Assembly (NCBI GenBank): GCA_012862575.1 | Contig: BLSF01000018.1 | Span: 191,680-255,679 of the forward strand | Source of the DNA: Parietichytrium sp. I65-24A | Taxonomy: Eukaryota; Sar; Bigyra; Thraustochytrida; Thraustochytriidae | Direction: 5' to 3' | Length of the DNA stretch: 64,000 bases | Shown here: positions 50,501 through 58,410 of the stretch, in pieces | Position numbering within the stretch: position 1 is the first letter of the stretch | Layout of the letters: each line of letters begins with the position of its first letter | Notes under the pieces: generated by a model | Told to the model about the DNA's origin: nothing | The model's database searches: none | Seen by the model: the letters and a program-made list of their open reading frames with translations, nothing else | Translations under genes and position numbers: made by a program

Positions 50501-51635
50501 CGGCGGCCGAGTGCCCGTCGCAGATGATGCGCATCGTACATTCTATGAGTTGAAGAAAACGGACAGCGATGGCGTCTTCCCCGGCGCAGATGGCCATAGG
50601 CAGGCACTCAGCAATGCACTTGCAGAGGCCTAGCGACAAATACCTCTCAGCATTCGCGACGCTACGGAGACAAGCAGCTCCGATCTCTGGCGTTTTGTCC
50701 CATATACCGGACCGCAGCGCGTCTAGGTGGGCAGCTGCGCGTTGATTGTCATCAATCATCTGCCCCTGTTGCTGGATGTGGCTCATATTGCTGTGGTTTT
50801 GATGGAGCTCTAGACCGCGAACACCACCGACAATCTCTTCCAAATCAGTGCCGGTGAGCGCTAACAGAGCTGACTCCATCTCTGATGCCGTGGCCGCAGA
50901 GGACCCGTGCTGCGTGAGAGCGCTAGGTCGGGAATACACCCAGCCGCGCGACCCGCTGCCATCCGCAGACTGTCTATCCTGGTTCTGAAGGTGGTGCAGA
51001 GCGTTTTGCTGAAAAAAAGCGCTAGCCGCGCTGTTACTACTGTTGCTGGTCCCAACCGCCGACAGGAAGCTGGGCATCACACCGCGCAGAGCCCTGGAGC
51101 GCCCGCCGCGACTCCTTGCCATTGGCGCCTCCAACAGCTCCAAAGGCGACCCGGATAGAAAGAGATTCACCGCCTGCTCAAGGCGCCCTTCAGCTGCGCG
51201 CAAATATCTCCTAGCTCGGTCCCTGTCCTGCGACCCCGTAAACTCTAGAAATGTGTCCACCTTTCCGGCCATATCGCCATCGTCATCGTCGTTTTCCTGC
51301 TCGGCATGTTGGCCCAAGCCTTCGTCTTGTTGTTCTTCGCCGTTCTGACTCTGGCTCTGACGCAGCTGGTTCACAGCTGCGACGTCCGGTAGGTCGCCGT
51401 GGAGCAGTACGCTCTCCACGCCGAGAGCCTCGAGCTGGGACTGCAGACTGTGAAGATTCTGTACCACATCCTCGCTCAGCAGCTCCAACACTCCAACACG
51501 ATTCCCGTGCTCGTCCTCCACGTCGTCCTGATCGCTATCGTGCTGCGCGTTGTCGTTGTCGTTGCTCCTCGAACCGTCTTCTGAGGACCCACGGCGGTTC
51601 CTCTGCCGATCTTGCTGCCGGCGAGAGTCCGACAT
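41538..51635 (-). CDS. Giant TRIP12/UFD4/UPL3-type HECT E3 ubiquitin ligase
   Basis: A 3365-residue protein in one exon. It transfers ubiquitin from an E2 through a catalytic Cys to substrates. Regions: an acidic, Gln-rich N-terminus; a UBA-like segment (about 124-170); a helical repeat-like region (about 300-850) with acidic insertions; a Tudor/Agenet-like module and MIB/HERC2-type GDYVKLIDD..HGHGGW (about 1420-1490); a Tudor module YKGRIARVNADGTYDLAYDDGD (about 1592-1640); and acidic stretches. The TRIP12/UPL3 signature VNRSELLHDAEQLM..FLEETGAGDGVTMDFYS lies before the HECT domain, at about 2559. HECT covers about 2676-3365 with the catalytic Cys about 3330 in TTCAKTLYLP. Unusually, about 150 residues with a MIB/HERC2-like fold (RVNGWWYDPNAL) interrupt the C-lobe between PRVPLSGLP and the catalytic loop. 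Start ATG at 51635. It is divergent from a deubiquitinase gene. Confidence 0.9.
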   Translation of the reverse strand: MSDSRRQQDRQRNRRGSSEDGSRSNDNDNAQHDSDQDDVEDEHGNRVGVLELLSEDVVQNLHSLQSQLEALGVESVLLHGDLPDVAAVNQLRQSQSQNGEEQQDEGLGQHAEQENDDDDGDMAGKVDTFLEFTGSQDRDRARRYLRAAEGRLEQAVNLFLSGSPLELLEAPMARSRGGRSRALRGVMPSFLSAVGTSNSSNSAASAFFQQNALHHLQNQDRQSADGSGSRGWVYSRPSALTQHGSSAATASEMESALLALTGTDLEEIVGGVRGLELHQNHSNMSHIQQQGQMIDDNQRAAAHLDALRSGIWDKTPEIGAACLRSVANAERYLSLGLCKCIAECLPMAICAGEDAIAVRFLQLIECTMRIICDGHSAAVDHCGWWFIPARRSGSRRYARSSYTEMFLERIIPANDIEGLQELWLGENFDPSWRDKKTEAEMLACALCCGCTPEMLEVLVDPVNGCRANVNPDPDRLGSLPSPLVLAATASGFDKIWKRDNGKSVSPHSGSSRGSQAESPSASASQNSSSAIGVDGTAPSSTAAELAVPKEEREKWSRATVEILLDSGACIDDDILAHMDGMTDAARELILAEKLGTRVSARLEERAKTQQYIETKLLEEWWQQDARRFLRSLLRAIGLTKHNATMHRAMEILAMLVERFRPFPKEDAINTLGKMEYEKFMQLLQSVFTPENDDITALVLSVQAIEALLQSTKAEDGTELQANDVSKKNNKEIAQTSDETTHTNGEDDEEEVLGIHAQFCLSLCRFGITFRLRELSLSANKLCKNQELELAAKRVVDKVSDCVVTKLKLTEETLLGRSAALMDVCTRLKRGDTTVLEHLVWMMGRGRSQSLPTSQFYDQDEDEDNDAHGLANLRDDDLTDDGSNHPSASKPRSGSTSSPLAVYGEEGITAFEFEQSGLPSALLHFLLATDVGDSAILTKVREERMHALLSAMPPPVVGEDAADMDDDEDVKTGDGAAQDDNNKKDDGDIGSSAVEDFDEDDKHRDKAASSGGAGANGDPFSPPSGGVLQEELGSLQYKFGSSGRRSQAKRFQRASGSGRNRSGSTLGRQPSLTLESVQNLATTSLESMRSSGEQQNVDTSAFAASALYRLISKLQMVLAVHASHNFPVIAHDSTASSGGVRALVNPRKIHLRRDDELDHSTQPYPEAQELVVQVLPLTPLYEFQKQVLRAVRITDPRYESFCRKLVGRKVIHRVAKVPQFIRDSADPGAMNSLMSPGKRSIASSPAGRGLLSPARLSSPGGRGDWSNAQDGSAKGEFTLALVLRYDPYTGAHLLQDLGQSSAPAAGANNTMAQTTTTSASRILNKKGTKQWFLMRLREYQVLERVFDCPSSDEQIPPVLQFQGNPKNTSQNGSLATQGENSESTGTLSVFAVGTKVAVWWRGDAYLSPGWRYAKIINVHLSTGSDPTYDVEYETDDLVHDDIIRMGDYVKLIDDVVELERLAHGHGGWTADMPEYCGQVARVTSLRDTQVRTDGLGNYLYNIKALQKVRSSSANMGHSEGQDSASSIHQMIVMSEGEVPQRRVFSTNTFQQMEYRHVFSVFLLSDSHPGPSGKSADDGSADAAVLTPPVEAKPFKLNDRIEARYAGKSRYYKGRIARVNADGTYDLAYDDGDSERGVKPSLVCHIGQGPGKVVSYDFRKVFPNAAGRALFDALRREDAVLHSEYNFVTRGFEHQPDFYATFASTLEKGGSGVFAQYQTRQQAEILFDRVKKCGQISKSPSSYVHNRISYGNSSNRSPLSGTSSTASPRSPLSPISPSEKHVVRAYVDIFPDAEIPQVVERDILAAFEVTRSKFGKSEKKVAPLPPPPGFRAQVNVRPQDFFDPVTRKDDHQAVSVAMELETAAAEDKWISATVIGRRRVAPVTGSSSNSFQQNESDGKASSNNDQDDKGDHDMSCGSPRPNPYNLCCVLDDGRIIWDVPESRVRVAQRTSRAFPFKTKERSQDTPDPLSPAHDGGPSPGNRDHGANHAEPVELSRQFTAFGQSTSYKRIRFSTFNDEDEEELEIQTFDDETEDEYDSDDGEMIPPRIEVDFLVCQPNGAPASLGGKSATDSKKQSLEGVQVSDKLKHMTDPENSIPVLANQDGEISMFQALFQLENMNLVQEDRKSAAHGSHSHTGQDTEVVKANTKWQDKFWLKWRVRCIFPGDPAFEVGSTRLRNKLPWRTPRALAFEVGSNRSLTLEAFCEQLLPIVPDFEDWASRNMLDDIVNYLQKRPKRTAQETTKTIIEQSRNRANSRSQIGVNWAAICAAYSQLCQRPYGSMDGDSSPAVSQIRSPTLLKKDNLGIKMITSEEFFAPGEEKTTGGEEWRDGMSPSQSGSSHAARPPAAPALESSAVSKPSLTLRPALDNSPPLFEEFDSMDHVRALLEDCGVEESVSGLRDTLLLLHLLFSELVPFDESADPLAAAFGKSLPWRNETLSDLLREQLSDPLAIATRCFPKWVAVFPREFSFLFRTKIRQIHLRCTALGVSRAVAWLQDEVTGYKAKKKQLAHVTLEISAMFRGVPDMARYEHLQELSDRLEDELKAIEQEHCIGQLHQDLVKVNRSELLHDAEQLMRQHMKQRSELVVQFLEETGAGDGVTMDFYSSVSERLQLVEENKKIPMWVNLALNSSAAAPVTSDGGEAASATSVQGKGEGGEEEEDGKNAVVSKEITQEEKYGEEDLHIIAPGGLFPQPLFPLGSVRVLAGDYHSRNSLSVNTKDHSPSGPMARRLFTSQRLVNRAQRLEEPEGKEENLRVETKEIVGDPLEEGIRAAEERNVRIIQRFRFLGRLMAKALLDGMNVPIPLSPEFFMLLQQRQRGSHDVLLPVSTLALIEGSDGTAGDADGNTVVDLEGKVKSGGGFGIIRRLYELQKSKDTESIQAFLEEVDLRFVDPSQPQLPVEKKENKKPAPASESPSVAKNLSEDFDGLAVPLKGASAAELLDYAEQASRVGKTQTQIEQALEEAGHAKLLRWKAIKATQKIRTKIALERVEIAEKSRENSATAIASELVPGGATQRVTLANVGEYLELVLLWWLGHGVERQADAFCDGLCDVLGVAGKEALLFNFSHSELRRMLCGKEEIQWKDDEALLGCIVPMGEYREDSPSIRMLVEALKEMNMRDRAQFLNFVTSQPRVPLSGLPQIKVYPPMMECIPGLTVRLQNESDRTLRIGDCVTLVPDYRAWNDAAEGPLAPGDTGLVASVEGRIRVNGWWYDPNALQLSKRESSSSEDSSDPKNFTSKEDWFKPGDVIRTIKSRAEIESWDPETRTLYFKKSTDMSVRRSFKAGQSIELGNRDSGSSSTSAQRRLPPLRIEKVLEHPQSIQMRPYLRPKATTCAKTLYLPTDYDSTEHMLEVFRGAFADAKLGGIHEA

Positions 51636-53685
51636 TGCGCCGATTCCAGCTGCTCAAGAGCAGCAACACCTCTTGTGATGATGCACAACTTGAGAGAGCG
51701 ACAACTGGCCCACGCTCAGAATCGAGAGAATCCAGAATCCAGAATCCAGAATCGCAATACAATCCCACACCAAACCAAGGACCAGATTCACTGGAATGGA
51801 AAAGTCGAAAGCCCCCCTAAAACACATAAGCACACACAGACAAACAAACAAACAAACAAACGAGTTGTTGTTAGATTCCATCGTTCAACAACACACAACC
51901 AATGCAGCCATCCCATCATTGATCCACACGCAAATCCATCCACCTTCTACATTTTGATATTCTGATACACTGATGTACTGATATACTTGACGAAGTGGCT
52001 GCCCCCCCATCACTCTCCCGCGCACTGCGCCCTTCCTTGAAAGTCAATACTGGGACCGACCGAGGAGATGCACAGCGCGGACCAATGCCCCCACACCTAC
52101 GCCACGCGCCGCTTTCCTCTCTCACTTACCACACTCTTCCCGCGGCTCTCTTCCAACCTAGGGACACCACGTGCAACAGTCGCCCCGCTAGCGACTCGCC
52201 GTACGCCGCGGACCGCTCGTGAGTCTTCCCGAGGACACCTGCCCTCCGACTCTTATTATTTTGCTGATATTCGACGTCTACCCCTTCCTTTTCCCCCCCC
52301 GTCGCAGGTGCGCGCGTACCGTCCTTCTTGTGAGGGAGTTTTCTTTCCTCTCTCACAAACTCACTCACTCACTCACTCACTCTTCCTCTCACAGTGCAAG
52401 TGCCAGCACAACAGTAAAACACTACTACTACGCGTATGGGTAGCCGCGGGGTAGGAGTGCGAAGGAAGGAAAGGAAGTGCAGCAAAGGGAAGAAATGTAT
52501 CTAAAGGAGGGGGTCTTATGGTGTCTTAAGCAAAACCTGTAGGGTCAGGCGAGGGTCTGCTTTTCGCGTCTCGAGCCTGCGGTGTCCGCGGGGAGGATAG
52601 GGGGTATTAGGGAGACTGCAGAAAGGGCGCCGTGACTGAGGACCGTTGAGGCGCCGCGAGGATGCGCGGGTGCCGTTTCTGGCGGTTACAGCGGTCTGAG
52701 AGGACACTTCGGGGAAAGCCTAGACCCTAATAGGCGGTTGGTAAGACCCCTCGCAACTGTTTCTACTAGCTAGCCCGAGTGTTCATTAGGAACTGGTAAT
52801 AGATCTAGATAGGGTCGACTATTGAATCATCAAAGATCAAGGACTCATGGTTCCGGTAGTAGCGGGGATAAGACAAAGACTACTCCTCGGGTTGACATAA
52901 AGCGTCGACGATGGGGAGTTACTTAATACGCACAGCTAATCCCCTGCCATAAGACTATAACTCATTTCATCGGGGCTAGCTCTCTCTTTAATAGCTACTA
53001 AGCAAAGGAAAGAGCGAGGAGAAGTTCCTTTTGTTCCTTGGCGTGGGCAGGAACGCTTTTCAACAACAACTCCACACTTTTTGACACTCTTGACCATGAC
53101 ACCGTGACACTTTTGCTGAATTCTGAATTCTGGACATTTCTGGACTCTAAATTCTAATCAATTGTCAATCCGGAACTTTCTTTCACAAGTGAACACGAAC
53201 ATTCTTCCGAATTCCGCACAAACTCTTGATCTTTCCCGTTCGAAGACGGATTGATGAGGAAAATCAGAGCCGTGCACCTGACACTTGAATTCCTGTAGCC
53301 ATCACATTTTCAGCCCCAAAAAGAAAGAAAAGAAAGAAAAGAAACAGAAGAAACAAAAGAAAGAACTGAAAGTGAAGAAGTGAAATTGACTCAAACTTCG
53401 GGAGAGAGAAACCAACCTCCTTCCTGCTTCCTGGGCTGCAAACTTCGGGAGAAGCGGCGTTCTGGCAAGCTTTCTCGTTCTCACTTAGTCCTTTAACCAA
53501 GCACCACACTTCTCGCCGTTTCCCGTAACATCCCGCCCGGATCTTGCGAGAGGAGACGAGTGCGAGACTTGGGGGGCGGTTTCGAAAAGTGGTGTCCGCG
53601 GCGCGTACGGTATTAGGGTCACCGTTCAACCGCGCACCTGCGCGCGCTTTCTCTCTCTCTCTCTCTGTCTCTCTCTCAGGGCGTC
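51636..53685. promoter_or_regulatory. 2-kb divergent spacer between HECT ligase and USP genes
   Basis: Must hold both promoters. Near the HECT start are (AATCCAG)x3 (about 51730-51751) and (CAAA)5 at 51841-51860. The middle has (ACTC)n at 52359-52382, a CTAGCTAG word near 52766, and GCTGAATTCTGAATTCTGG at 53115-53133. Close to the USP start lie an AAAGAAAG tract (53320-53365) and a CT run ending CTCTCTCAGG (53648-53680). The last resembles a polypyrimidine tract plus 3' splice site six bases before the ATG, so a 5'-leader intron in the USP gene is possible. No gene was seen. Confidence 0.55.
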
Positions 53686-56600
53686 ATGCTCGGTGATCTG
53701 TTCGGCGGCGACTGCGATGATCCTGCTGACGGTGACGGATCTGTAGTAGATCCGTCCCAGTCCGCGCGTACCCATGTGTCCTCGCCCGCAGCACGGCGGC
53801 AGTCCCCGCGGCACCTTTGCGGCCTGGCGAACCAGGGCGGGACGTGCTACCTGAATTCCGTCCTTCAGCCGCTCTTCCTTCTCCCCGAGTTCCGCGCCGG
53901 CATCTACTCATACCCCGCAGCATCCGCAGAATCCACAGGGTCCGCAGGGGTGTCCGCGGCGCGTACAGTTTCGGGCGGGGACGCCGTGCGCGAGCTGCAG
54001 GCGCTCTTCGCCAGGCTCGAGGTCGGCCGCGCGGCCGCGGTGTCCACGGTGGAGCTGACGCGCCGCGCGTTTGGGTGGGGAGACGCCCGGGACGGAGCGG
54101 TGCAACATGATGTGCACGAGTTGGTCAGCAAGCTTTTGGAACGCGTGCACGCGGAGATGGCGTCGAACGAACTGCGGCAGAAGGCTGCATCAACAACGTC
54201 ATCAACAACGTCAACGACGTCGTCAACATCATCATCAACGTCATCAACGTCATCACCATCACCATCAACATCAATGTCATCATCAATGCCATCATCATCG
54301 TCATCGTCATCAGCAGCAGCAGCAGCAAGTTCAAGAACTCGGACAAGTTTGAGAGCGTCGCAGGAGGGACAGCAGATTGCGAATTCCAAGGCGGAGTTGG
54401 CGCAGAACACGCAGAACACGCAGAACCCGAACGCGGGGGGCACGCTGGTGCGGCGATTGTTCGTGGGTTCCGCACAGGAGAACCGCGTGCGGTGCCGGGA
54501 GTGCGGGTTCGTGTCTGCTGCGCGCGGAACGCCGTTCACGTCGCTGCTGGTCAGCGTGGGCGGGCACGCTGGGCTGGAGGAGGCGCTGCGGGCGCAGTAC
54601 AAAGGGCTACCGGAGCCGCTAGATGCGGCGTATCGCTGCGATGGCTGCGCGCAGGAGACGGGCAAGGACCTGACTCAGGCGCTGCTGGAGGCGCCGCCGT
54701 GCCTGTTTGTCGGGCTGAACAGGTTCGAGTTTGACCTGACCACTCTGCGCCGCAAGAAGATCACGTCCGAGTTTAGGTTCCCGCCGGCCATGGACGTGGG
54801 ACAGTTCCTCAGTGAGCCGCGATCGGCCATGTACGACTTGGTCGCCGTCGTATGCCACGCTGGATCGGGGTACTCGGGACACTACATTTCCTACGTGCGG
54901 ACCGATGCATTGACTGCGGAGACGGACGCGGAGATGCTGGCCGATTCCGCCAGCAAGAGCGACGAGGCCGCCGGCTGGCGCGTGGTGGAGTCGAAGAAGA
55001 GGCGCAAGGAGGACGAAATGGACGAAAAGATGATGGCGGGTAACGGCAAGAAAAATAAAAAGGGCGGCAACGGGAATAGTGCGAATAGATCGAACGGAAA
55101 GGGCGCCAAAGGAAAGGGGAAAGACAAGGAGGGCGCCAAGGTCAACCACCTGCAGATGCCGGACGCCGAGGGCTGGGGCGAGTGGGTGCGCTTCAATGAT
55201 ACCCAGGTTCACCGGGTGCGTGTTGAAGAGCTGGCACAGACGTTCTCGGGGAGAAGCTGCGCGTACCTGTTGCTGTACCGGCTGCGCAATGAAGATTCCT
55301 CTGACGCTTGCCGCCCTTCGCAGGATCAAGCCCGAGACCTCGTGCCCGAGTATTGGAAGAAGGTGATTGAAGAGGAGAATGCCGCTCTGGACTCTGCTTG
55401 GGAGGAGTACGAAGCCGGAAAGAATGCCCAGGAGATCCATGTGCTCAGGCCTGCTGGTGTGGAGCGAGTTGGCCCACATGTGGTTCCTTTGCCTTCAACT
55501 GAAACGGAGCTTGTCGTGATGGACGGACGAGACACACTTGCCAAGGTTACGACCGCGCTTGCGGGAGAGGGGGTCGGAGCTCGGCTTTTCATTTTGGACG
55601 CTCACGGGCCTGGATACTACGCAAGCGCCGAAATCACACAGCTCCCGAATTGGGAGCATTTACCTTTGTACGAAGCTCTCGCCCTCGGTGGAATTAGAGG
55701 GGTACCCACAATCCTTGTGAGCCAGAAAGGGGATGACTTTTATGCCGGGCCATCTCCGTCAATAGAGTCGGCTCCCTTGGCCCTAAACATCCAGTGCCTG
55801 GCTGAATCACCCAAGTTACATGCGCACGTAGTCCGGAGCTTTACTTTGTATTGTACCAGGAGCATGCCGAGTTCTACTCTGAAGACACAGATACTAGAGT
55901 CTTTGGGCACATTCAGCTTCGGGAAGGACGAACCCCTCCGGCCTGCTTCTGTAGCCATCAGAGTGGCTCGAGGCTCCGGAGGCTCCGGAGGGGCTGAAGG
56001 CGGTGTCGTTATCTCAGACATTACTGCGTTTGACAATGTCGGAGACTTTGTCACTGTGGGGGAGAGAATTTTTGTAGAGTCATGGGACTCGGCGCGAATG
56101 AATCTGGCCGAGAAGTTGTTGGCTCAAGAGCAACGGTGTTTCACGGTACCGATCTCATTAAGCCCTATGCTGAGAACGTTCCTCCTTGAAAATGGTGCAG
56201 AGCCCCCCGACATGCTTCACAGTGTTCTTCAGCGGCGTCTTGATCCCGTCATCGAGCAGCTCCCAGACGTCATTGATGCTTTATTGGAAGACTTTCGCAT
56301 CAAAACAACTTGTGCCTCGAAACCAGTTGGATTGTTCTGCACTGGAGCTTCGGCGTGCATCAAGTCTTTCCATGAAGTCACTGCTCAGGATAGCCTTGAA
56401 CTCGGGCTTCAGTCCGAGGAGGAGAACCGGCATAGCGTTTCGAAAGCGAGCTTTAAGCACGGCGGTCAAGCTCCTTCAGTCGCAAGCTTCAAGTGTTGCA
56501 TGGTTCTGGTGAACGATCCTAAGGTGCTGGCCTTGAAGGATGCGTCCGAGGTCCAGCGTAGTGATAGTTTCTCTATAGACATCCCTACGAGCGCAACTAT

Positions 56601-58005
56601 TACTGATTTGAAGGGCGCAATTTTAAAGCACTACGCCGCTGTGTCTCCAGATCTTGGGGAAGACCCAGATGAGTTTCGAATCAGGCTGACTAACTGGGCC
56701 GAGGAGCCAAAGGACATACTTTCGGAGAAGGCTGTTGTGAAGAGGGAGGCTCAAGATCTCTTGGCACCCTCTGAGACGGTCTGTCCAGATCACTTGAGTG
56801 AAAAATTGACCCTGGCACTCGATCAAGGTCAGTGCAGCAAAGCGTACACTACATTGACTGGCCCCCTTGAGCACGCTGCGCTCTCTTTCACAGAGAATTG
56901 GAAAAAGTCTGCTGCGCTGCTTCCGGACGCTCGCACCGCGGTCGCCTCGTGGTGGTACGAAGGTGCACCACCTTCCGAGGCCGAAAGCGCCACACTGTTG
57001 ACCGTTGCAGAGGCTTATCAGGATCTACAAGGCTCAGCAGTGCTTATGCTCGAGAGAGGGAAGGCACCCGTCTCTGGAGCCATCGATGCCGAGATTTATT
57101 GGTGGAACGCAGACTTGAGCCGTCCAGAGCTGTTGCGCACGGTTTGCATGCCATACTCTTCCGAATTGAAAATTACTCTCGCCAAAACCTTAGCCGCACA
57201 ACATTTGACTGGCGAAGGCGATGAGCACTTAGAAGACGTTATCTTTGCCTTGGGATCTTTGCAACAAGTTGGTTTGCGGGAGTTTAGCACAGATCCCGCA
57301 TTCGGAGACCTTCCAGGGCAATTTTTGGACGGGCGGATTTTGCAACAGCGGGCCAAGAAGGGTCTTCCCATGTGCCCCTTTCCGATTATCGTACACGCGG
57401 GCAGGACAGTCAAATCTAAGAAAGCGAAACAAGGGGATGTTTCCGTTTGGCTCAGTGAACTCGAGGTGCCGTCCGAGTCCCCAGGCCGCGCTGCGTATAG
57501 CAAGGTTTTAGAGGTTCGACTTCCAAACAGCGGCACCTCGACACTTGAGATTGCTCAGGCGATCGCGTCTAGTTTGGCGCTGGCCGTGGATGATATCGTA
57601 ATTGCAAGGCATCTTCCCGATGCTGGCCGATGGCAATTAGTTGTTGTTCCGAAGGAGGGTTTAGAAGAGAAGCAATCTGATGGCGCGGCGGGTAAAAAGA
57701 AGAAAAAGGGTGGCAAGAAGTCGCCAGCAGTCTCTGATGGCGATCTTTTTGCGTTTGTAGCACTCCAAGATTTGCCTCGTGAATATGCTACTGCGCTCGA
57801 GGAAAATCAGGTTAGCAAGCTCGAATCCCTGTTTGACACCTCGGCAGACATTAAAACTCGCGAAACTCTTGAAGCAGCGAAGAAGTTTCGGGACGGAAAG
57901 AAGAACGCAAAAGGCGGTGGAATCTCTGTTTGGTCCTCCACGATACAGGAGGAGGAACTCAAGCTCGGAGACGACTTTTTCGCAGTTGATTTTGGATCCG
58001 ATTAG
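53686..58005 (+). CDS. USP40/USP47-type ubiquitin-specific protease
   Basis: A 1439-residue cysteine protease that removes ubiquitin. The catalytic domain opens with GLANQGGTCYLNSVLQPLF (Cys about 54). AFGWGD and QHDVHELVSKLLE follow; this is the form seen in the USP40/USP47 group. A zinc-binding pair CRECG (about 269) and CDGC (about 318) lies in the fingers region. The catalytic His is in YSGHYISY (about 399), and the third residue is probably Asn/Asp in VRFNDTQV. Two insertions interrupt the domain: a Ser/Thr tract (about 168-222) encoded by TCA/ACA/ACG repeats, and a Lys/Gly/Asn-rich tract (about 445-485) just before the last catalytic block. The remaining about 900 residues probably form ubiquitin-like domains, as in the family. 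Start: first ATG at 53686. USP40 fits best, but USP47 cannot be excluded. Confidence 0.87.
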   Translation: MLGDLFGGDCDDPADGDGSVVDPSQSARTHVSSPAARRQSPRHLCGLANQGGTCYLNSVLQPLFLLPEFRAGIYSYPAASAESTGSAGVSAARTVSGGDAVRELQALFARLEVGRAAAVSTVELTRRAFGWGDARDGAVQHDVHELVSKLLERVHAEMASNELRQKAASTTSSTTSTTSSTSSSTSSTSSPSPSTSMSSSMPSSSSSSSAAAAASSRTRTSLRASQEGQQIANSKAELAQNTQNTQNPNAGGTLVRRLFVGSAQENRVRCRECGFVSAARGTPFTSLLVSVGGHAGLEEALRAQYKGLPEPLDAAYRCDGCAQETGKDLTQALLEAPPCLFVGLNRFEFDLTTLRRKKITSEFRFPPAMDVGQFLSEPRSAMYDLVAVVCHAGSGYSGHYISYVRTDALTAETDAEMLADSASKSDEAAGWRVVESKKRRKEDEMDEKMMAGNGKKNKKGGNGNSANRSNGKGAKGKGKDKEGAKVNHLQMPDAEGWGEWVRFNDTQVHRVRVEELAQTFSGRSCAYLLLYRLRNEDSSDACRPSQDQARDLVPEYWKKVIEEENAALDSAWEEYEAGKNAQEIHVLRPAGVERVGPHVVPLPSTETELVVMDGRDTLAKVTTALAGEGVGARLFILDAHGPGYYASAEITQLPNWEHLPLYEALALGGIRGVPTILVSQKGDDFYAGPSPSIESAPLALNIQCLAESPKLHAHVVRSFTLYCTRSMPSSTLKTQILESLGTFSFGKDEPLRPASVAIRVARGSGGSGGAEGGVVISDITAFDNVGDFVTVGERIFVESWDSARMNLAEKLLAQEQRCFTVPISLSPMLRTFLLENGAEPPDMLHSVLQRRLDPVIEQLPDVIDALLEDFRIKTTCASKPVGLFCTGASACIKSFHEVTAQDSLELGLQSEEENRHSVSKASFKHGGQAPSVASFKCCMVLVNDPKVLALKDASEVQRSDSFSIDIPTSATITDLKGAILKHYAAVSPDLGEDPDEFRIRLTNWAEEPKDILSEKAVVKREAQDLLAPSETVCPDHLSEKLTLALDQGQCSKAYTTLTGPLEHAALSFTENWKKSAALLPDARTAVASWWYEGAPPSEAESATLLTVAEAYQDLQGSAVLMLERGKAPVSGAIDAEIYWWNADLSRPELLRTVCMPYSSELKITLAKTLAAQHLTGEGDEHLEDVIFALGSLQQVGLREFSTDPAFGDLPGQFLDGRILQQRAKKGLPMCPFPIIVHAGRTVKSKKAKQGDVSVWLSELEVPSESPGRAAYSKVLEVRLPNSGTSTLEIAQAIASSLALAVDDIVIARHLPDAGRWQLVVVPKEGLEEKQSDGAAGKKKKKGGKKSPAVSDGDLFAFVALQDLPREYATALEENQVSKLESLFDTSADIKTRETLEAAKKFRDGKKNAKGGGISVWSSTIQEEELKLGDDFFAVDFGSD
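54178..54335 (+). repeat. Coding trinucleotide-rich tract (Ser/Thr/Ala)
   Basis: TCA, ACA, ACG, TCG and then GCA codons form an imperfect microsatellite within the deubiquitinase gene, translating to a Ser/Thr run followed by AAAAA. Antisense frames through it produce Asp/Val runs that are artefacts. Confidence 0.85.
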
Positions 58006-58410
58006 CTTCGTTCGCTACCGTTATGCCAGGTGTGGAGCCCTCAGAGGCTTTGTGCCATCTTTATAAATTGCTCCTTCGTTTTCTCATATATATTTCGCTT
58101 CGCCATAGTTGCCGCGGTTGTGCCCTCTGGAGATGAAAATTGATGTTACATTGCGTTGAATTTTAGTTAGTTAAAAATCGAAAACGTTTTCCAGTTGCAG
58201 CTACTTATAATCAAACAAAGAAGAAGAAATCTCGTGTCGACAACTCGAGAGGTGGCCGTCCCCTTGTTTTTTTCGCCGCTTAACTTTCATAAACGTCTAC
58301 CTCAAAGGTCAAGTGCTTTGCCACAACATCAAGCTGATAAGATTTTGCAAGGACTTTTTGTTTGTTCATGACAGTAAGTATTCTTCATTTGCAGTTCGTG
58401 ATCTCAGTGG
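58006..58410. other. Convergent 3' spacer
   Basis: About 400 AT-rich bases between the stops of the USP gene (+) and the 869-residue orphan (-), consistent with facing 3' UTRs. No gene was seen. Confidence 0.6.

Noticed and set aside
54619-55479. 286-codon open frame antisense to the USP gene, plus a 253-codon one at 53904-54665
   Set aside because: Shadows of a GC-biased coding strand. The second is mostly an Asp/Val run mirroring the Ser/Thr repeat.
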